Source: an uncultured Planctomycetaceae bacterium
GTDB taxonomy: Bacteria > Planctomycetota > Planctomycetia > Planctomycetales > Planctomycetaceae
Direction: 5' to 3'
Assembly (NCBI GenBank): GCA_903858815.1
Contig: CAIOKE010000373.1
Coordinates: 1 to 52,097 of the forward strand
Length of the DNA stretch: 52,097 bases
Made by a program: the position numbers and the translations under genes. Within the stretch, counting starts at the first letter, position 1; each line of letters opens with the position of its first letter. Shown piece after piece: positions 8,804 to 16,989 of this stretch. The notes beneath the pieces are model-generated. The model was not told the DNA's origin. It ran no database searches and saw only the letters and a list, made by a program, of their open reading frames with translations.

Positions 8804-8832
8804 TTGGACAAAAGTGTAGCACAGGCTACAAT
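8804..8832 (+). promoter_or_regulatory. Sigma70-type promoter of the metal ABC operon
   Basis: TTGGAC at 8804-8809 and TACAAT at 8827-8832 are separated by exactly 17 bp, a near-consensus housekeeping promoter. It lies 48-64 bp before the candidate starts of the binding-protein gene. Its spacer and -10 box are covered by a perfect palindrome (see next entry). Confidence 0.6.
8815..8830. promoter_or_regulatory. Palindromic operator candidate over the -10 box
   Basis: TGTAGC-ACAG-GCTACA is a perfect 6-4-6 inverted repeat. Allowing one mismatch per side, the symmetry extends to the flanking AA and TT. It overlaps the -10 hexamer of the predicted promoter, the usual place for a repressor to act. 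The downstream operon encodes two DtxR/MntR-like domains, which makes a metal-dependent autorepression site plausible but unproven. Confidence 0.5.
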
Positions 8833-8895
8833 TACTCGCGAGGGCTCGGCTTTGGGTTGGCTGAGTGATGTGGTTATCGAGTGCGGGGGTGGCTT

Positions 8896-9918
8896 ATGCC
8901 GTTGGTATGGCAAGTCAGGCTGACATGTCTCCTGCTGATGCTGACAGGTGTCCTGCCATTGGTCGGTTGTGGCTCCAGTGGGCAGTCCGGGGTTGCTGAA
9001 GGGACGGCTGCAGTTGTCAATTCGAATTTTGAAGTCGTTGTTACTGTAGGGATGGCAGCCGATCTTGTGCGACGCGTTGGTGGTGAACGTGTGCAGGTGC
9101 GGCAGTTAATGGGCAGTGGTGTGGATCCTCATCTCTACAAGCCGACTCGTGACGACATCCGTCAGCTGATGTCCGGCGATCTGATTGTGAGTGTGGGGTT
9201 ATTGCTTGAGGGGCGGATGCAGGAGTCCGTTGCGAAGTTATCAGAGCAGCAGCGTGTGCTGGTGCTGGGAGCCTCCCTTCCGGCGGAGCGGTTGCTGACC
9301 GAGGAGGGGTCTGGAGGTCATCCGGATCCGCATGTCTGGATGGACGTCGCCCTGTGGGCCGACAGTATTCCGGCGATTGTGGGGGCATTATCCGAGACGC
9401 AGCCTGAGTATGCAGGGGAGTTCAGGCGCCGGGGTGAGCAGCTGACAGCCGAGTTGTCAGCATTGCATGAATTCGGCCTTGAGTGTGTGCAGTCGATACC
9501 TTCAGAACGGCGAGTGCTGGTGACATCGCATGATGCATTTCGTTATTTTGGTCGGGCGTATGGTCTCGAGGTGCTGGGAATTCAGGGGATCTCAACGGAG
9601 TCAGAGGCTGGATTGGTGCGGGTGAATGAACTGGTTGACCTGCTGGTGACTCGTCGTGTTTCTGCGGTATTTGCAGAGACCAGTGTTTCCCCGAAAAACC
9701 TGCAGGCGCTGATTGAGGGAGCTCGATCACGTAGCCATGAGGTGGTGCTGGGGGGCGAGTTGTTTTCGGATGCGATGGGTGAATCTGGTACTCCGCAGGG
9801 AACCTATTCCGGGATGCTGGAGCATAATCTGACCACGGTGACGGAAGCTCTTGGAGGTCGTGTACCGAACGGTGGTTTTACTGAATGGCGCAGGTTGCGG
9901 GAGTCTGTTCGTGAGTAA
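8896..9918 (+). CDS. Metal ABC transporter substrate-binding lipoprotein (Mn/Zn/Fe, ZnuA/TroA/YtgA-like)
   Basis: Periplasmic solute-binding protein of the cluster A-I metal importers, 340 residues from the ATG at 8896 (345 from the in-frame GTG at 8881). The N-terminus is a lipoprotein signal ending in LVGC. Metal-site landmarks are His in GVDPHLYKPT, His in HPDPHVWMD, His in VTSHDAFRYFGRAYGL, and the acidic ligand region VFAETSVSPKNL. There is no long His/Asp-rich loop of the kind typical of zinc-specific ZnuA, which leans towards Mn or Fe. Its stop overlaps the GTG start of the ATPase gene by 8 bp, so the four genes are almost certainly one operon in the order binding protein, ATPase, permease, permease, as in chlamydial ytgABCD. 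Confidence 0.92.
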   Translation: MPLVWQVRLTCLLLMLTGVLPLVGCGSSGQSGVAEGTAAVVNSNFEVVVTVGMAADLVRRVGGERVQVRQLMGSGVDPHLYKPTRDDIRQLMSGDLIVSVGLLLEGRMQESVAKLSEQQRVLVLGASLPAERLLTEEGSGGHPDPHVWMDVALWADSIPAIVGALSETQPEYAGEFRRRGEQLTAELSALHEFGLECVQSIPSERRVLVTSHDAFRYFGRAYGLEVLGIQGISTESEAGLVRVNELVDLLVTRRVSAVFAETSVSPKNLQALIEGARSRSHEVVLGGELFSDAMGESGTPQGTYSGMLEHNLTTVTEALGGRVPNGGFTEWRRLRESVRE

Positions 9919-10684
9919 TCCTGCGATACCATTATCGATCCAGGATCTGACGGTTGCGTGGCATCGTCGACCGGTCATCTGGGACGTTGAATTTGACGTT
10001 TCACCCGGGCGTCTGGTGGGAATCGTGGGGCCGAACGGGGCTGGCAAGAGTACGTTGTTGAAGGCCGTGATGGATCTGGTGCCGAAGGCATCGGGGCGTG
10101 TGGAGATTTTTGGTCAGCCGTGGCATGCCGCGCGTCATCGAGTGGGTTATGTTCCGCAGCGTGAGTCTGTAGACTGGGACTTCCCGGTCAGCGTGCTGGA
10201 TGTGGTGACCATGGGCCTGTATGGTCAGATTGGCTGGTTTGGCCGAGTTCGTCGGCGTCACCGTGAGGCGGCTCGCAGGGCGCTTGAACAGGTTGGCATC
10301 GGTGAGCTCGCGGATCGTCAGATCAGTCAGCTTTCCGGGGGGCAGCAGCAACGCACTTTTCTGGCACGGGCTCTGGTGCAGGAGGCAGATCTGTATCTGA
10401 TGGATGAGCCGTTCGCGGCGGTGGATGCTGCCACGGAGCAGGCGATTGTTGAAATCCTGCGTTCGATGCGAGCGGCAGGCCGAACGGCGGTTGTGATTCA
10501 TCATGATCTGCATACGGTGCCGGACTATTTTGATTCGGTTGTGCTGCTGAACATGCGAGTGGTGGCTGAGGGGCCGACACAGGAGGTTTTTACTCGTGAA
10601 AACCTTGAGCGAACCTATGGAGGTCGTCTGACTCTGCTGGAGGAGGCAACGGAGGCGCTGCGTCGTCGGGAGCAGCGTCTGTGA
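9911..10684 (+). CDS. Metal ABC transporter ATP-binding protein (MntB/ZnuC/YtgB-like)
   Basis: Cytoplasmic ATPase of the metal importer, 257 residues. Walker A GPNGAGKST, Q-loop region YVPQRESVDWDFP (QRE...DWDFP is typical of the Mn/Zn/Fe importers), ABC signature LSGGQQQR, Walker B LYLMDEPF, D-loop and switch His in VVIHHDL are all present. The GTG start at 9911 is chosen because it lies in the overlap GTGAGTAA with the upstream stop, and the product then begins just before the conserved beta strand. An earlier in-frame ATG (9851) would sit deep inside the binding-protein gene. Its end overlaps the next GTG start by 4 bp (GTGA). Confidence 0.94.
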   Translation: MSNPAIPLSIQDLTVAWHRRPVIWDVEFDVSPGRLVGIVGPNGAGKSTLLKAVMDLVPKASGRVEIFGQPWHAARHRVGYVPQRESVDWDFPVSVLDVVTMGLYGQIGWFGRVRRRHREAARRALEQVGIGELADRQISQLSGGQQQRTFLARALVQEADLYLMDEPFAAVDAATEQAIVEILRSMRAAGRTAVVIHHDLHTVPDYFDSVVLLNMRVVAEGPTQEVFTRENLERTYGGRLTLLEEATEALRRREQRL

Positions 10685-12150
10685 GTGTTCATCTGCAGAT
10701 ATTTGTGCAGCTGCTGCAGTCGGCAAGCGAGTGTGTACTGGTTTTGCTGGCAGCAGGGACAGGATTTCGCGAGCGGCTGAGCAGTCTGCTGCTCTTTGAA
10801 CACTACAACACTCGGATTGTTCTGCTGGGGGCAACACTGCTGGGGCTGGCCGCCGGGTTGGTCGGATGTTTTACTCTGCTTCGTCGCCGTGCGCTGGTGG
10901 GCGATGCGCTGAGTCATGCGACGCTGCCGGGTGTGGGGCTGGCCTTCCTGCTGGCTCCGCTGATGGGCTTCGACGGTTCTTCACGGCTGGTACTGCTGGC
11001 GGGTGCAGCAGCCAGTGGGATTGCCGGGGCAGTTGCCATTCTTTTTATTCGCAGTCTGCCTCGCCTGAAGGAAGATGCGGCGCTTGGGATTGTGCTGAGC
11101 GTGTTTTTCGGGGCTGGTGTTGCTTTGCTGACCGTGGTGCAGCAGGTCCCTGCCGGAAGAGCGGCTGGTCTTGACCGATACATCTTCGGTCAGACAGCTT
11201 CTATGACTGCTGCTGATGCTCGACTGATCGCTCTGACGGCAGCTTTGGTCGCACTGCTGATCGGGTTGAATTTTCGCTCATTGACGCTGCTGTGTTTTGA
11301 TGAGGGTTATGCTGCGGCGCGGGGATATTCGATCTCGTTGCTTGATCTGCTGCTGATGTCACTGGTTGTACTGATCACAATGATCGGGCTGCAGGCTGTG
11401 GGACTGATCCTGATGATTGCGATGCTGGTGATTCCCGCTGCGGCCGCTCGCTTCTGGACCAATCGCTTGTGGGTGATGCTGTTGATTTCCGGTCTGATCG
11501 GTGGACTGTCCGGTTTTTTCGGGGCCCTGCTCAGTGCTCTGTTTGCTGATCTTCCGTCCGGCGCTGTGATTGTTCTGACCTGTGGTGTTCTGTTTTTTGG
11601 CAGCCTGTTGCTGGGGCGTGAGCGGGGTGTCCTTGTACGTTCCATGCGACGCAGTGAACTGGCCGCGGCAATTGACCGGGAACATCTGCTGCGCGGGATT
11701 TGGGAGCTGCGAGAATCCGCTGGAGAGGAGTCGGCATCGGAATCGGACCGTCGAGCGGCTGGATTTGAGGAACTTCTGAATCTTCGGTCATGGAGTGCCG
11801 GGCGATTGCGTGCTCAGATCCGCAAAGCCTCAGCTGAAGGCCTTGTCTGGCTGAATTCACTGGGCGCTGTTGAACTCACACGACGCGGTGTGATGGAAGC
11901 CGAACGACTGGTGCATCATCATCGGTTGTGGGAACTGTATCTGATCACGCACGCCGACGTGGCAGCCTCGCGGGTGGACCGTGAGGCGGATGCGATCGAG
12001 CACGTTCTGGAACCCGAACTGATTGCTCGTCTTGAGGAGTTGCTGCTGCAGCGGCAGCGGGGTTCTGCGATTCCTGCAAGTCCTCACGATATCGCAGGTG
12101 CTGCTGTGCAGCAGTCAGTCGCTGCCGTGCAGGAGGATCGCAGGAAATGA
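10681..12150 (+). CDS. Metal ABC permease fused to a DtxR/MntR-like domain (YtgC-YtgR-like)
   Basis: Two-part protein of 489 residues. Residues 1 to about 312 are an ABC-3 family permease with multiple membrane helices and conserved GDALSHATLPGVGLAFL, GLQAVGLILMIAMLVIPA and DLPSGA. Residues about 325-405 look like a winged helix ending TRRGVMEAERL. About 405-460 matches the DtxR/MntR dimerisation and metal-binding segment: HHHRLWELYL, then READAIEH. By alignment to MntR/DtxR the likely ligands are H414, D437, E440 and H441. It lacks a DPHG-type C-terminal motif. Start and stop overlap the neighbours by 4 bp each (GTGA, ATGA). In Chlamydia, YtgCR has this same architecture and is cleaved to release an iron-dependent repressor. 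A similar role here is inference. Confidence 0.9.
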   Translation: MSVHLQIFVQLLQSASECVLVLLAAGTGFRERLSSLLLFEHYNTRIVLLGATLLGLAAGLVGCFTLLRRRALVGDALSHATLPGVGLAFLLAPLMGFDGSSRLVLLAGAAASGIAGAVAILFIRSLPRLKEDAALGIVLSVFFGAGVALLTVVQQVPAGRAAGLDRYIFGQTASMTAADARLIALTAALVALLIGLNFRSLTLLCFDEGYAAARGYSISLLDLLLMSLVVLITMIGLQAVGLILMIAMLVIPAAAARFWTNRLWVMLLISGLIGGLSGFFGALLSALFADLPSGAVIVLTCGVLFFGSLLLGRERGVLVRSMRRSELAAAIDREHLLRGIWELRESAGEESASESDRRAAGFEELLNLRSWSAGRLRAQIRKASAEGLVWLNSLGAVELTRRGVMEAERLVHHHRLWELYLITHADVAASRVDREADAIEHVLEPELIARLEELLLQRQRGSAIPASPHDIAGAAVQQSVAAVQEDRRK

Positions 12151-13499
12151 CTGATGCCCTGAGTTGGACATGGCATTACGACGGCGTGATCCTGCTGACA
12201 GGCATACTTTGTGCTGTGGCCGCATCGTTGCCCGGAAATTTTCTTGTGTTGCGCCGTACCAGTCTGCTGGGTGACGCGGTGAGTCATGCGGTACTGCCTG
12301 GGATTGCCGCCGCTTTTCTGCTGACCCACAGTCGGACAGGTCCGATACTGTTTGCGGGGGCTGTTGTGGCCGGGCTGCTCACAGCACTGCTGACAGAGTT
12401 GATACGGGATATCGGGTCTGTGGATGAAGGGGCATCCACAGGTGTGGTATTTACTACGTTGTTTGCGGCAGGTCTGGTGTTAATTGTACAGGCTGCCGAT
12501 TCTGTGGATCTGGATCCGGGGTGTGTTTTATACGGTGCTCTTGAGGACAGCCCGCTGCAGACCTTCCGGATGGGTGGGCTGGAACTGCCGCGGGTAACCC
12601 TGACTCTGGCCGCTGTGCTGCTGTTGAACCTCGTGTTTGTACTGCTGTTTTTCAAGGAATTGCTGATCAGTTCGTTTGATCCGGGGCTGGCAACAACTGG
12701 TGGCTACAATGCTCGGCTGGTGCATTATCTGCTGATGGTGATCGTGGCCATCACAGCTGTGGCCAGTTTTGAAGCGGCTGGCAATATCCTTGTTGTCGCG
12801 ATGTTCATCGTCCCTCCATCAGCGGCACTGCTGCTGACGACGCGACTGAGCCACATGATCTGGATCAGTGCAGGAATTGCAGCGACGGCGGCTGTCATGG
12901 GGCATTTCTCGGCTCTGATACTGCCACGGTGGGCTGGATATCGCAGTATCTCAACCGCTGGCATGATGACACTTTGTGTGGGTCTGTTGTTCCTTGCTGC
13001 GGCTCTGTTGTCACCTTCAGCCGGGGTGTTGACGGGATGGGTACGGCGAGTTCGACTGTCTCTCAGGATTCTCTGCGAGGATCTGCTGGCTCTGTTGTAT
13101 CGAATTGAAGAGCGAAGCGGGGCGCGGGAGATTTCGACGATAGCGAGTGTTGAGGAATTGTCTCGAAAACTTCTGTGCGGTCGTCGCATGCTGATCGTCG
13201 CTGGCTGGATCCAGGCTCGACAGGGACGGCTGACTCGCGAAGGAGACATCCTGAAGCTGACCGATACGGGGCGTCGTGAAGCTGCGCTGCTGGTTCGCTC
13301 GCATAGGCTCTGGGAATCGTATCTGGTAACCGAGGGGGTCGGTCGAGGCCGCATTCATCGTCAGGCAGAGACGCTTGAGCACTACACCAGTGAAGGTCTG
13401 CGCAGTCGCCTTGATACAGGGTTACCTGACGGTACTCTGGATCCGCATGGCAGTCCGATTCCGGGAGAACACGATTTCAGAAGCCCGCCCGATGCATGA
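12147..13499 (+). CDS. Second metal ABC permease, also fused to a DtxR/MntR-like domain
   Basis: Protein of 450 residues. Residues 1 to about 298 form an ABC-3 permease (LLGDAVSHAVLPGIAAAFLL, AAGNILVVAMFIVPPSAALLL). Residues 310-380 read like a DtxR winged helix: the first helix EDLLALLYRIEE, then ELSRKL, GWIQ, and the wing ILKLTDTGRREA. Residues 380-439 are a full metal-binding/dimerisation segment: VRSHRLWESYL, HRQAETLEH and the family's typical DPHGSPIP at 432-439. By alignment to DtxR/MntR the candidate ligands are H386, H404, E408, E411 and H412, so this copy looks more intact than the one in the first permease. The ATGA overlap with the upstream gene implies translational coupling. The 3' end overlaps the convergent gluQ-like gene by 23 bp. 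Confidence 0.9.
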   Translation: MTDALSWTWHYDGVILLTGILCAVAASLPGNFLVLRRTSLLGDAVSHAVLPGIAAAFLLTHSRTGPILFAGAVVAGLLTALLTELIRDIGSVDEGASTGVVFTTLFAAGLVLIVQAADSVDLDPGCVLYGALEDSPLQTFRMGGLELPRVTLTLAAVLLLNLVFVLLFFKELLISSFDPGLATTGGYNARLVHYLLMVIVAITAVASFEAAGNILVVAMFIVPPSAALLLTTRLSHMIWISAGIAATAAVMGHFSALILPRWAGYRSISTAGMMTLCVGLLFLAAALLSPSAGVLTGWVRRVRLSLRILCEDLLALLYRIEERSGAREISTIASVEELSRKLLCGRRMLIVAGWIQARQGRLTREGDILKLTDTGRREAALLVRSHRLWESYLVTEGVGRGRIHRQAETLEHYTSEGLRSRLDTGLPDGTLDPHGSPIPGEHDFRSPPDA

Positions 13500-14337
13500 C
13501 ATCAGCTGGTGTCAGTCCCTGCTGTCGCAGTGCCTGCACCGTTTCCGCTCGGTCTCGTTTTGCGAGTCGTTTTCCATCTGCGTCACGCAGCAGTGAGTGG
13601 TGTTGATACACGGGGATCGGCAGCTGCAGAAGTTCCTGCAGCAGACGATGCAGATGCGTGGCTTCAAACAGATCTTCGCCACGAGAAATGTGGGTGACTG
13701 CCTGTAGAGCATCATCATGAACAACACACAGGTGATAACTGCAGCCAATATCTCGTCGTACGAGCACGACATCACCCAGCAGTTCCGGTGCAGCCTGCTG
13801 CGGGCCACGATTCAGATCCAGCCATTCCATCGGCCGGCAGACAGTGGCCATGGCTGCAGCGAGATCAAGTCGCAGTGCAAATGAGTCTCCTCGATTGACG
13901 CGGAATTGTTGCTCATCTTTCGACAGGCGACGGCAGGTACCCGGATAGAGGGGGCCCTCGGATCCATGCGGGGCGCCGCCTGCGGCTGCAATCTCTCGCT
14001 GGATCTCCTGTCGCGTACAGAAACACGGGTAAAGCAGGCCTCGTTGCAACAGAGTCTCTGCGGTTTGACGGTATTCCGCCAGGTGCTGTGACTGGCAGCG
14101 AACCGGCACTGGCCACTGAAATCCCAGCCATGCCAGATCCTCGAAAATCCCTTCGGTGTACTCAGTGCGACAGCGAGTGAAATCGATATCTTCAATTCGC
14201 AGCAGGAATTGTCCGCCGGTTTCCAGGGCCAGTTGTCGAGCGTTGAGTGCCGAGCAGACATGTCCGCAGTGCAGCCGACCTGTCGGGCTGGGGGCAAAAC
14301 GGCTGAGTGTCGTTGCATTCATTCTAACGCAGTTCAT
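13477..14337 (-). CDS. gluQ: Glutamyl-Q tRNA(Asp) synthetase
   Basis: Class I synthetase-like enzyme that attaches glutamate to queuosine in tRNA(Asp). It is about 286 residues, the short GluQRS length, and lacks the anticodon-binding domain of full GltX (about 470). Motifs are the HIGH-region equivalent RFAPSPTGRLHCGH, LRIEDIDFTRCR, a zinc-type motif CFCTRQEI with YPGTC further on, HISRGEDLFEATHLH, and the KMSKS counterpart KRLAKRD. The start could be the ATG at 14337 or the ATG at 14322 (281 residues); neither has a clear ribosome binding site. It is convergent with the metal permease and divergent from the M48 gene. Confidence 0.9.
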   Translation of the reverse strand: MNCVRMNATTLSRFAPSPTGRLHCGHVCSALNARQLALETGGQFLLRIEDIDFTRCRTEYTEGIFEDLAWLGFQWPVPVRCQSQHLAEYRQTAETLLQRGLLYPCFCTRQEIQREIAAAGGAPHGSEGPLYPGTCRRLSKDEQQFRVNRGDSFALRLDLAAAMATVCRPMEWLDLNRGPQQAAPELLGDVVLVRRDIGCSYHLCVVHDDALQAVTHISRGEDLFEATHLHRLLQELLQLPIPVYQHHSLLRDADGKRLAKRDRAETVQALRQQGLTPADVMHRAGF

Positions 14338-14449
14338 TTGAGGATAGCGCAGATTCCGTGGCTGGTAGTATGGTAAAATCTGAGGTGATTTGCGAGATTT
14401 CGGAAGTTTGCAGGGAATTCCTTCAGAATGCGAACTATCGAGGAAACAC

Positions 14450-16942
14450 GTGCCTTCAAGACATACCTGTCCGGCCTGCAGTGCCACGCTGAATCTGAGG
14501 GATGAACTCACCGGAAGAAAGGTTCGATGTCCTCGCTGCCAGCAACCATTTGTGGTGCCTGCGGCGAGTGTTGCCGATTCCTTGTCGAATTCTCCACAGC
14601 CCGTTTCACGTATCGCTTCGGCCCCGGCCCCGGCACAGGCCCCGGCACAGGCCCCGGCCCCGGCCCCGGCACAGGCACTGGGGCGTTTCCTGCCACCACC
14701 AGCGCCCGAAAATCCAGAGGAATTGCGAAGTCGGATTCAACAGGCGTTTCTCACAGCGTCCATTGAGCCGGTCCGTGTTCCGCTGCTGTACAAGCTTGGA
14801 ATTCTGCTGGTTTCAGTGCTGATGGTGCTGCTGCCCCTGGTCTATCTGCTGATTATTGTATTGACTGGAATCCTGTTGTTCAGGCATGCCGTGGAAAACA
14901 TATGGGTGATCACTGCAATCAATGAAAAGATGGAAACGATTTCCGCTAAGGCCCTGATTTTCGGGCTGATGTTGTATGTGGCACCTCTGGTTTCCGGAGT
15001 GTTGCTGTTGATTTTTATGCTGAAGCCATTTTTTTCCCGGCAGGCTGAGCATACGGGGCGACGGACGCTGAAGCGTGCGGATGAGCCAATTCTGTTTGAT
15101 TTCGTGGGGCGTATTTGTCGGGCTGTCAATGCACCTGTTCCGACGCGGATTGATATTGATTGTCAGATCAATGCCAGTGCAGGATTCCGTCGAGGTCTGC
15201 TGAGTTTCTTCGGAAATGATCTGGTACTGACAATTGGTATGCCACTTGTGGCCGGGCTGAATATGCGACAGTTCGGCGGAGTTCTGGCACATGAATTCGG
15301 TCATTTTTCGCAGGGAGCCGGAATGCGGCTTTCGTGGCTGATTCGCAGCATGAACTACTGGTTTGCTCGGTTGGTTTATGAACGCGATTCGTGGGATGAA
15401 CGACTGGAGGAGTATTCAAAACGATTTGATAATGTATTTGGCCGAATACTGATGGTGGCTAGATTCACGGTCTGGCTGGTACGGCGACTGTTATGGGTCT
15501 TCATGCTTGTGGGGCATGTGATCAGCGGCTTTCTGATGCGTCAGATGGAGTTTGATGCCGACCGCTACGAAGCACGTTTCGCGGGTTCGAAAACTTTCGC
15601 TCGTACTGCTCGACAGCTGCATGTACTGGGAGTTTCGTGGAATGGCGCGATGTCGGACCTCAGCCTGCTTTATCACGAAGAACGATTGGTCGACAACTTT
15701 CCATCGCTGATACTGCTGAATGCAGAGCAGATCAGGGAGCGAGGACAGCGGGCGATTGACGAGGTGATCATCGAGTCGAAGACTGCTGCTTTTGATACTC
15801 ACCCCTGTGATCGTGAGCGGATCGCGCGTGCTGCGCAGGAAAAAGCTGACGGAATTTTTCAGCTGGAACTGCCTGCCGCTCATCTGTTTCGTCGTTTTGA
15901 GGAACTTTCAAAGGCAGTCACGTGGGATTTTTATCGCGAAATGCTGGGTAGCGAGCTGAAGAAGTCGCGGATTCATCCTATTGAAAAAATGGCGCGACAT
16001 CTGCAGGAAAAGCAGGATACATGGAAATCGCTGCATCGATTCTTCCAGGGACAGTTGGCACTGTACAGACCGTTTCAGGGCCCGGAAGAGGCTCAAAAAC
16101 CGGTGACAAATGCTGTGGCTGTGCTGGATCGACTGCGAAAGTCACGCGAATCCATGCTGCAGAAGGTCGAAGGCTTTCGTGAAAACTGGAAGCTGTTTGA
16201 TGAGTGTGATACGCGGCTGATCGAAATTCGTATGGCTGAGCTGCTGCTGCGAATAGGAATCCGGATTCCGCGGGATGAATTCTCCGTACCACTGACGACC
16301 GAAGAACAGATAGCCGCAGAAAAGGAAAGTGCTGAGGATCAGCAGGCAAAACTGCTGCCGCGGATCATCCCATTCGAGCAGGCCGCCGCCGCACGACTGT
16401 TTTCTGCACTCAGGCTGGCCCGCACCCCGGAACTGACCACCGTTCTGCAGGAAGCTCGGTTCTCTGCTGATGAGGTTGAGCGACTACTGGAATTGTTTCG
16501 ACTGATCAACGACTGGATTCAGCCCCTGCTGATGCTCAGAGATACACGGCTTGCACTGGGACGAATGCTGCATGAAATGTCGTCTGATGAGCAGAATGAA
16601 AAGCTGTTGCAGCAGATCAAACGCTTCATTGGCAGTATGTTTCGCCAGCTGCAGAGCGTGCAGGAGGCATTTGCAGAGTTCGAGTATCCCTTTGATCATG
16701 CTCGAAAGCAGATCTCCATCGCCGATTTTCTGGTGGAGTCACAGCCAGAAGAGGATGACCCTGGAGCGATGTATGAGGCTTCAGAAAAACTGGCTGAGCG
16801 CTTCCTGCAATTGCATACCCTTGTCTTTGGCAGGCTGTGTCAGGCTGCAGAGACGGTTGAGCAGTTCTTTGGGATGCCTCTGTTGCCAGAGCCTCCGGAG
16901 TCTGACGACGACGATGAAGAGAATGGCAGTGAAAACGAATGA
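14450..16942 (+). CDS. Membrane M48-type metallopeptidase with N-terminal zinc ribbon
   Basis: 830-residue membrane protein. The N-terminus has a two-CxxC zinc ribbon (CPAC ... CPRC, followed by QQPFVVP) of the kind common in planctomycete proteins, then a low-complexity Pro-Ala-Gln linker, then two strongly hydrophobic segments. The M48/HtpX-like peptidase core contains LAHEFGHFSQG, whose HEFGH is the HExxH zinc site, and further on EFDADRYEA, supplying the third ligand Glu. A long helical, charged C-terminal region (about 350 residues) has no assigned domain. I chose the GTG at 14450 because GAGGA lies 5 nt upstream and the ribbon follows at once. A TTG at 14390 is also in frame. Substrate and biological role are unknown; membrane protein quality control is the family precedent. 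Confidence 0.82.
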   Translation: MPSRHTCPACSATLNLRDELTGRKVRCPRCQQPFVVPAASVADSLSNSPQPVSRIASAPAPAQAPAQAPAPAPAQALGRFLPPPAPENPEELRSRIQQAFLTASIEPVRVPLLYKLGILLVSVLMVLLPLVYLLIIVLTGILLFRHAVENIWVITAINEKMETISAKALIFGLMLYVAPLVSGVLLLIFMLKPFFSRQAEHTGRRTLKRADEPILFDFVGRICRAVNAPVPTRIDIDCQINASAGFRRGLLSFFGNDLVLTIGMPLVAGLNMRQFGGVLAHEFGHFSQGAGMRLSWLIRSMNYWFARLVYERDSWDERLEEYSKRFDNVFGRILMVARFTVWLVRRLLWVFMLVGHVISGFLMRQMEFDADRYEARFAGSKTFARTARQLHVLGVSWNGAMSDLSLLYHEERLVDNFPSLILLNAEQIRERGQRAIDEVIIESKTAAFDTHPCDRERIARAAQEKADGIFQLELPAAHLFRRFEELSKAVTWDFYREMLGSELKKSRIHPIEKMARHLQEKQDTWKSLHRFFQGQLALYRPFQGPEEAQKPVTNAVAVLDRLRKSRESMLQKVEGFRENWKLFDECDTRLIEIRMAELLLRIGIRIPRDEFSVPLTTEEQIAAEKESAEDQQAKLLPRIIPFEQAAAARLFSALRLARTPELTTVLQEARFSADEVERLLELFRLINDWIQPLLMLRDTRLALGRMLHEMSSDEQNEKLLQQIKRFIGSMFRQLQSVQEAFAEFEYPFDHARKQISIADFLVESQPEEDDPGAMYEASEKLAERFLQLHTLVFGRLCQAAETVEQFFGMPLLPEPPESDDDDEENGSENE
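14620..14680 (+). repeat. GC-rich low-complexity repeat encoding Pro-Ala-Gln
   Basis: Imperfect tandem of GCCCCG and GCACAG hexamers, read in frame as alternating Ala with Pro or Gln. It forms the linker between the zinc ribbon and the first membrane segment. Confidence 0.88.
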
Positions 16943-16989
16943 CTGACGGAGTGTGACAGCCATCTGAGTTTCAGGGGGAGCGGTTCAGC

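Noticed and set aside
8881-8895. GTG start for the metal-binding lipoprotein
   Set aside because: Possible, but the ATG at 8896 gives a cleaner lipoprotein signal; mentioned only as an alternative.
10001-10837. 278-codon minus-strand frame across the ABC ATPase
   Set aside because: Shadow of a well-supported ATPase gene, with no protein family pattern.
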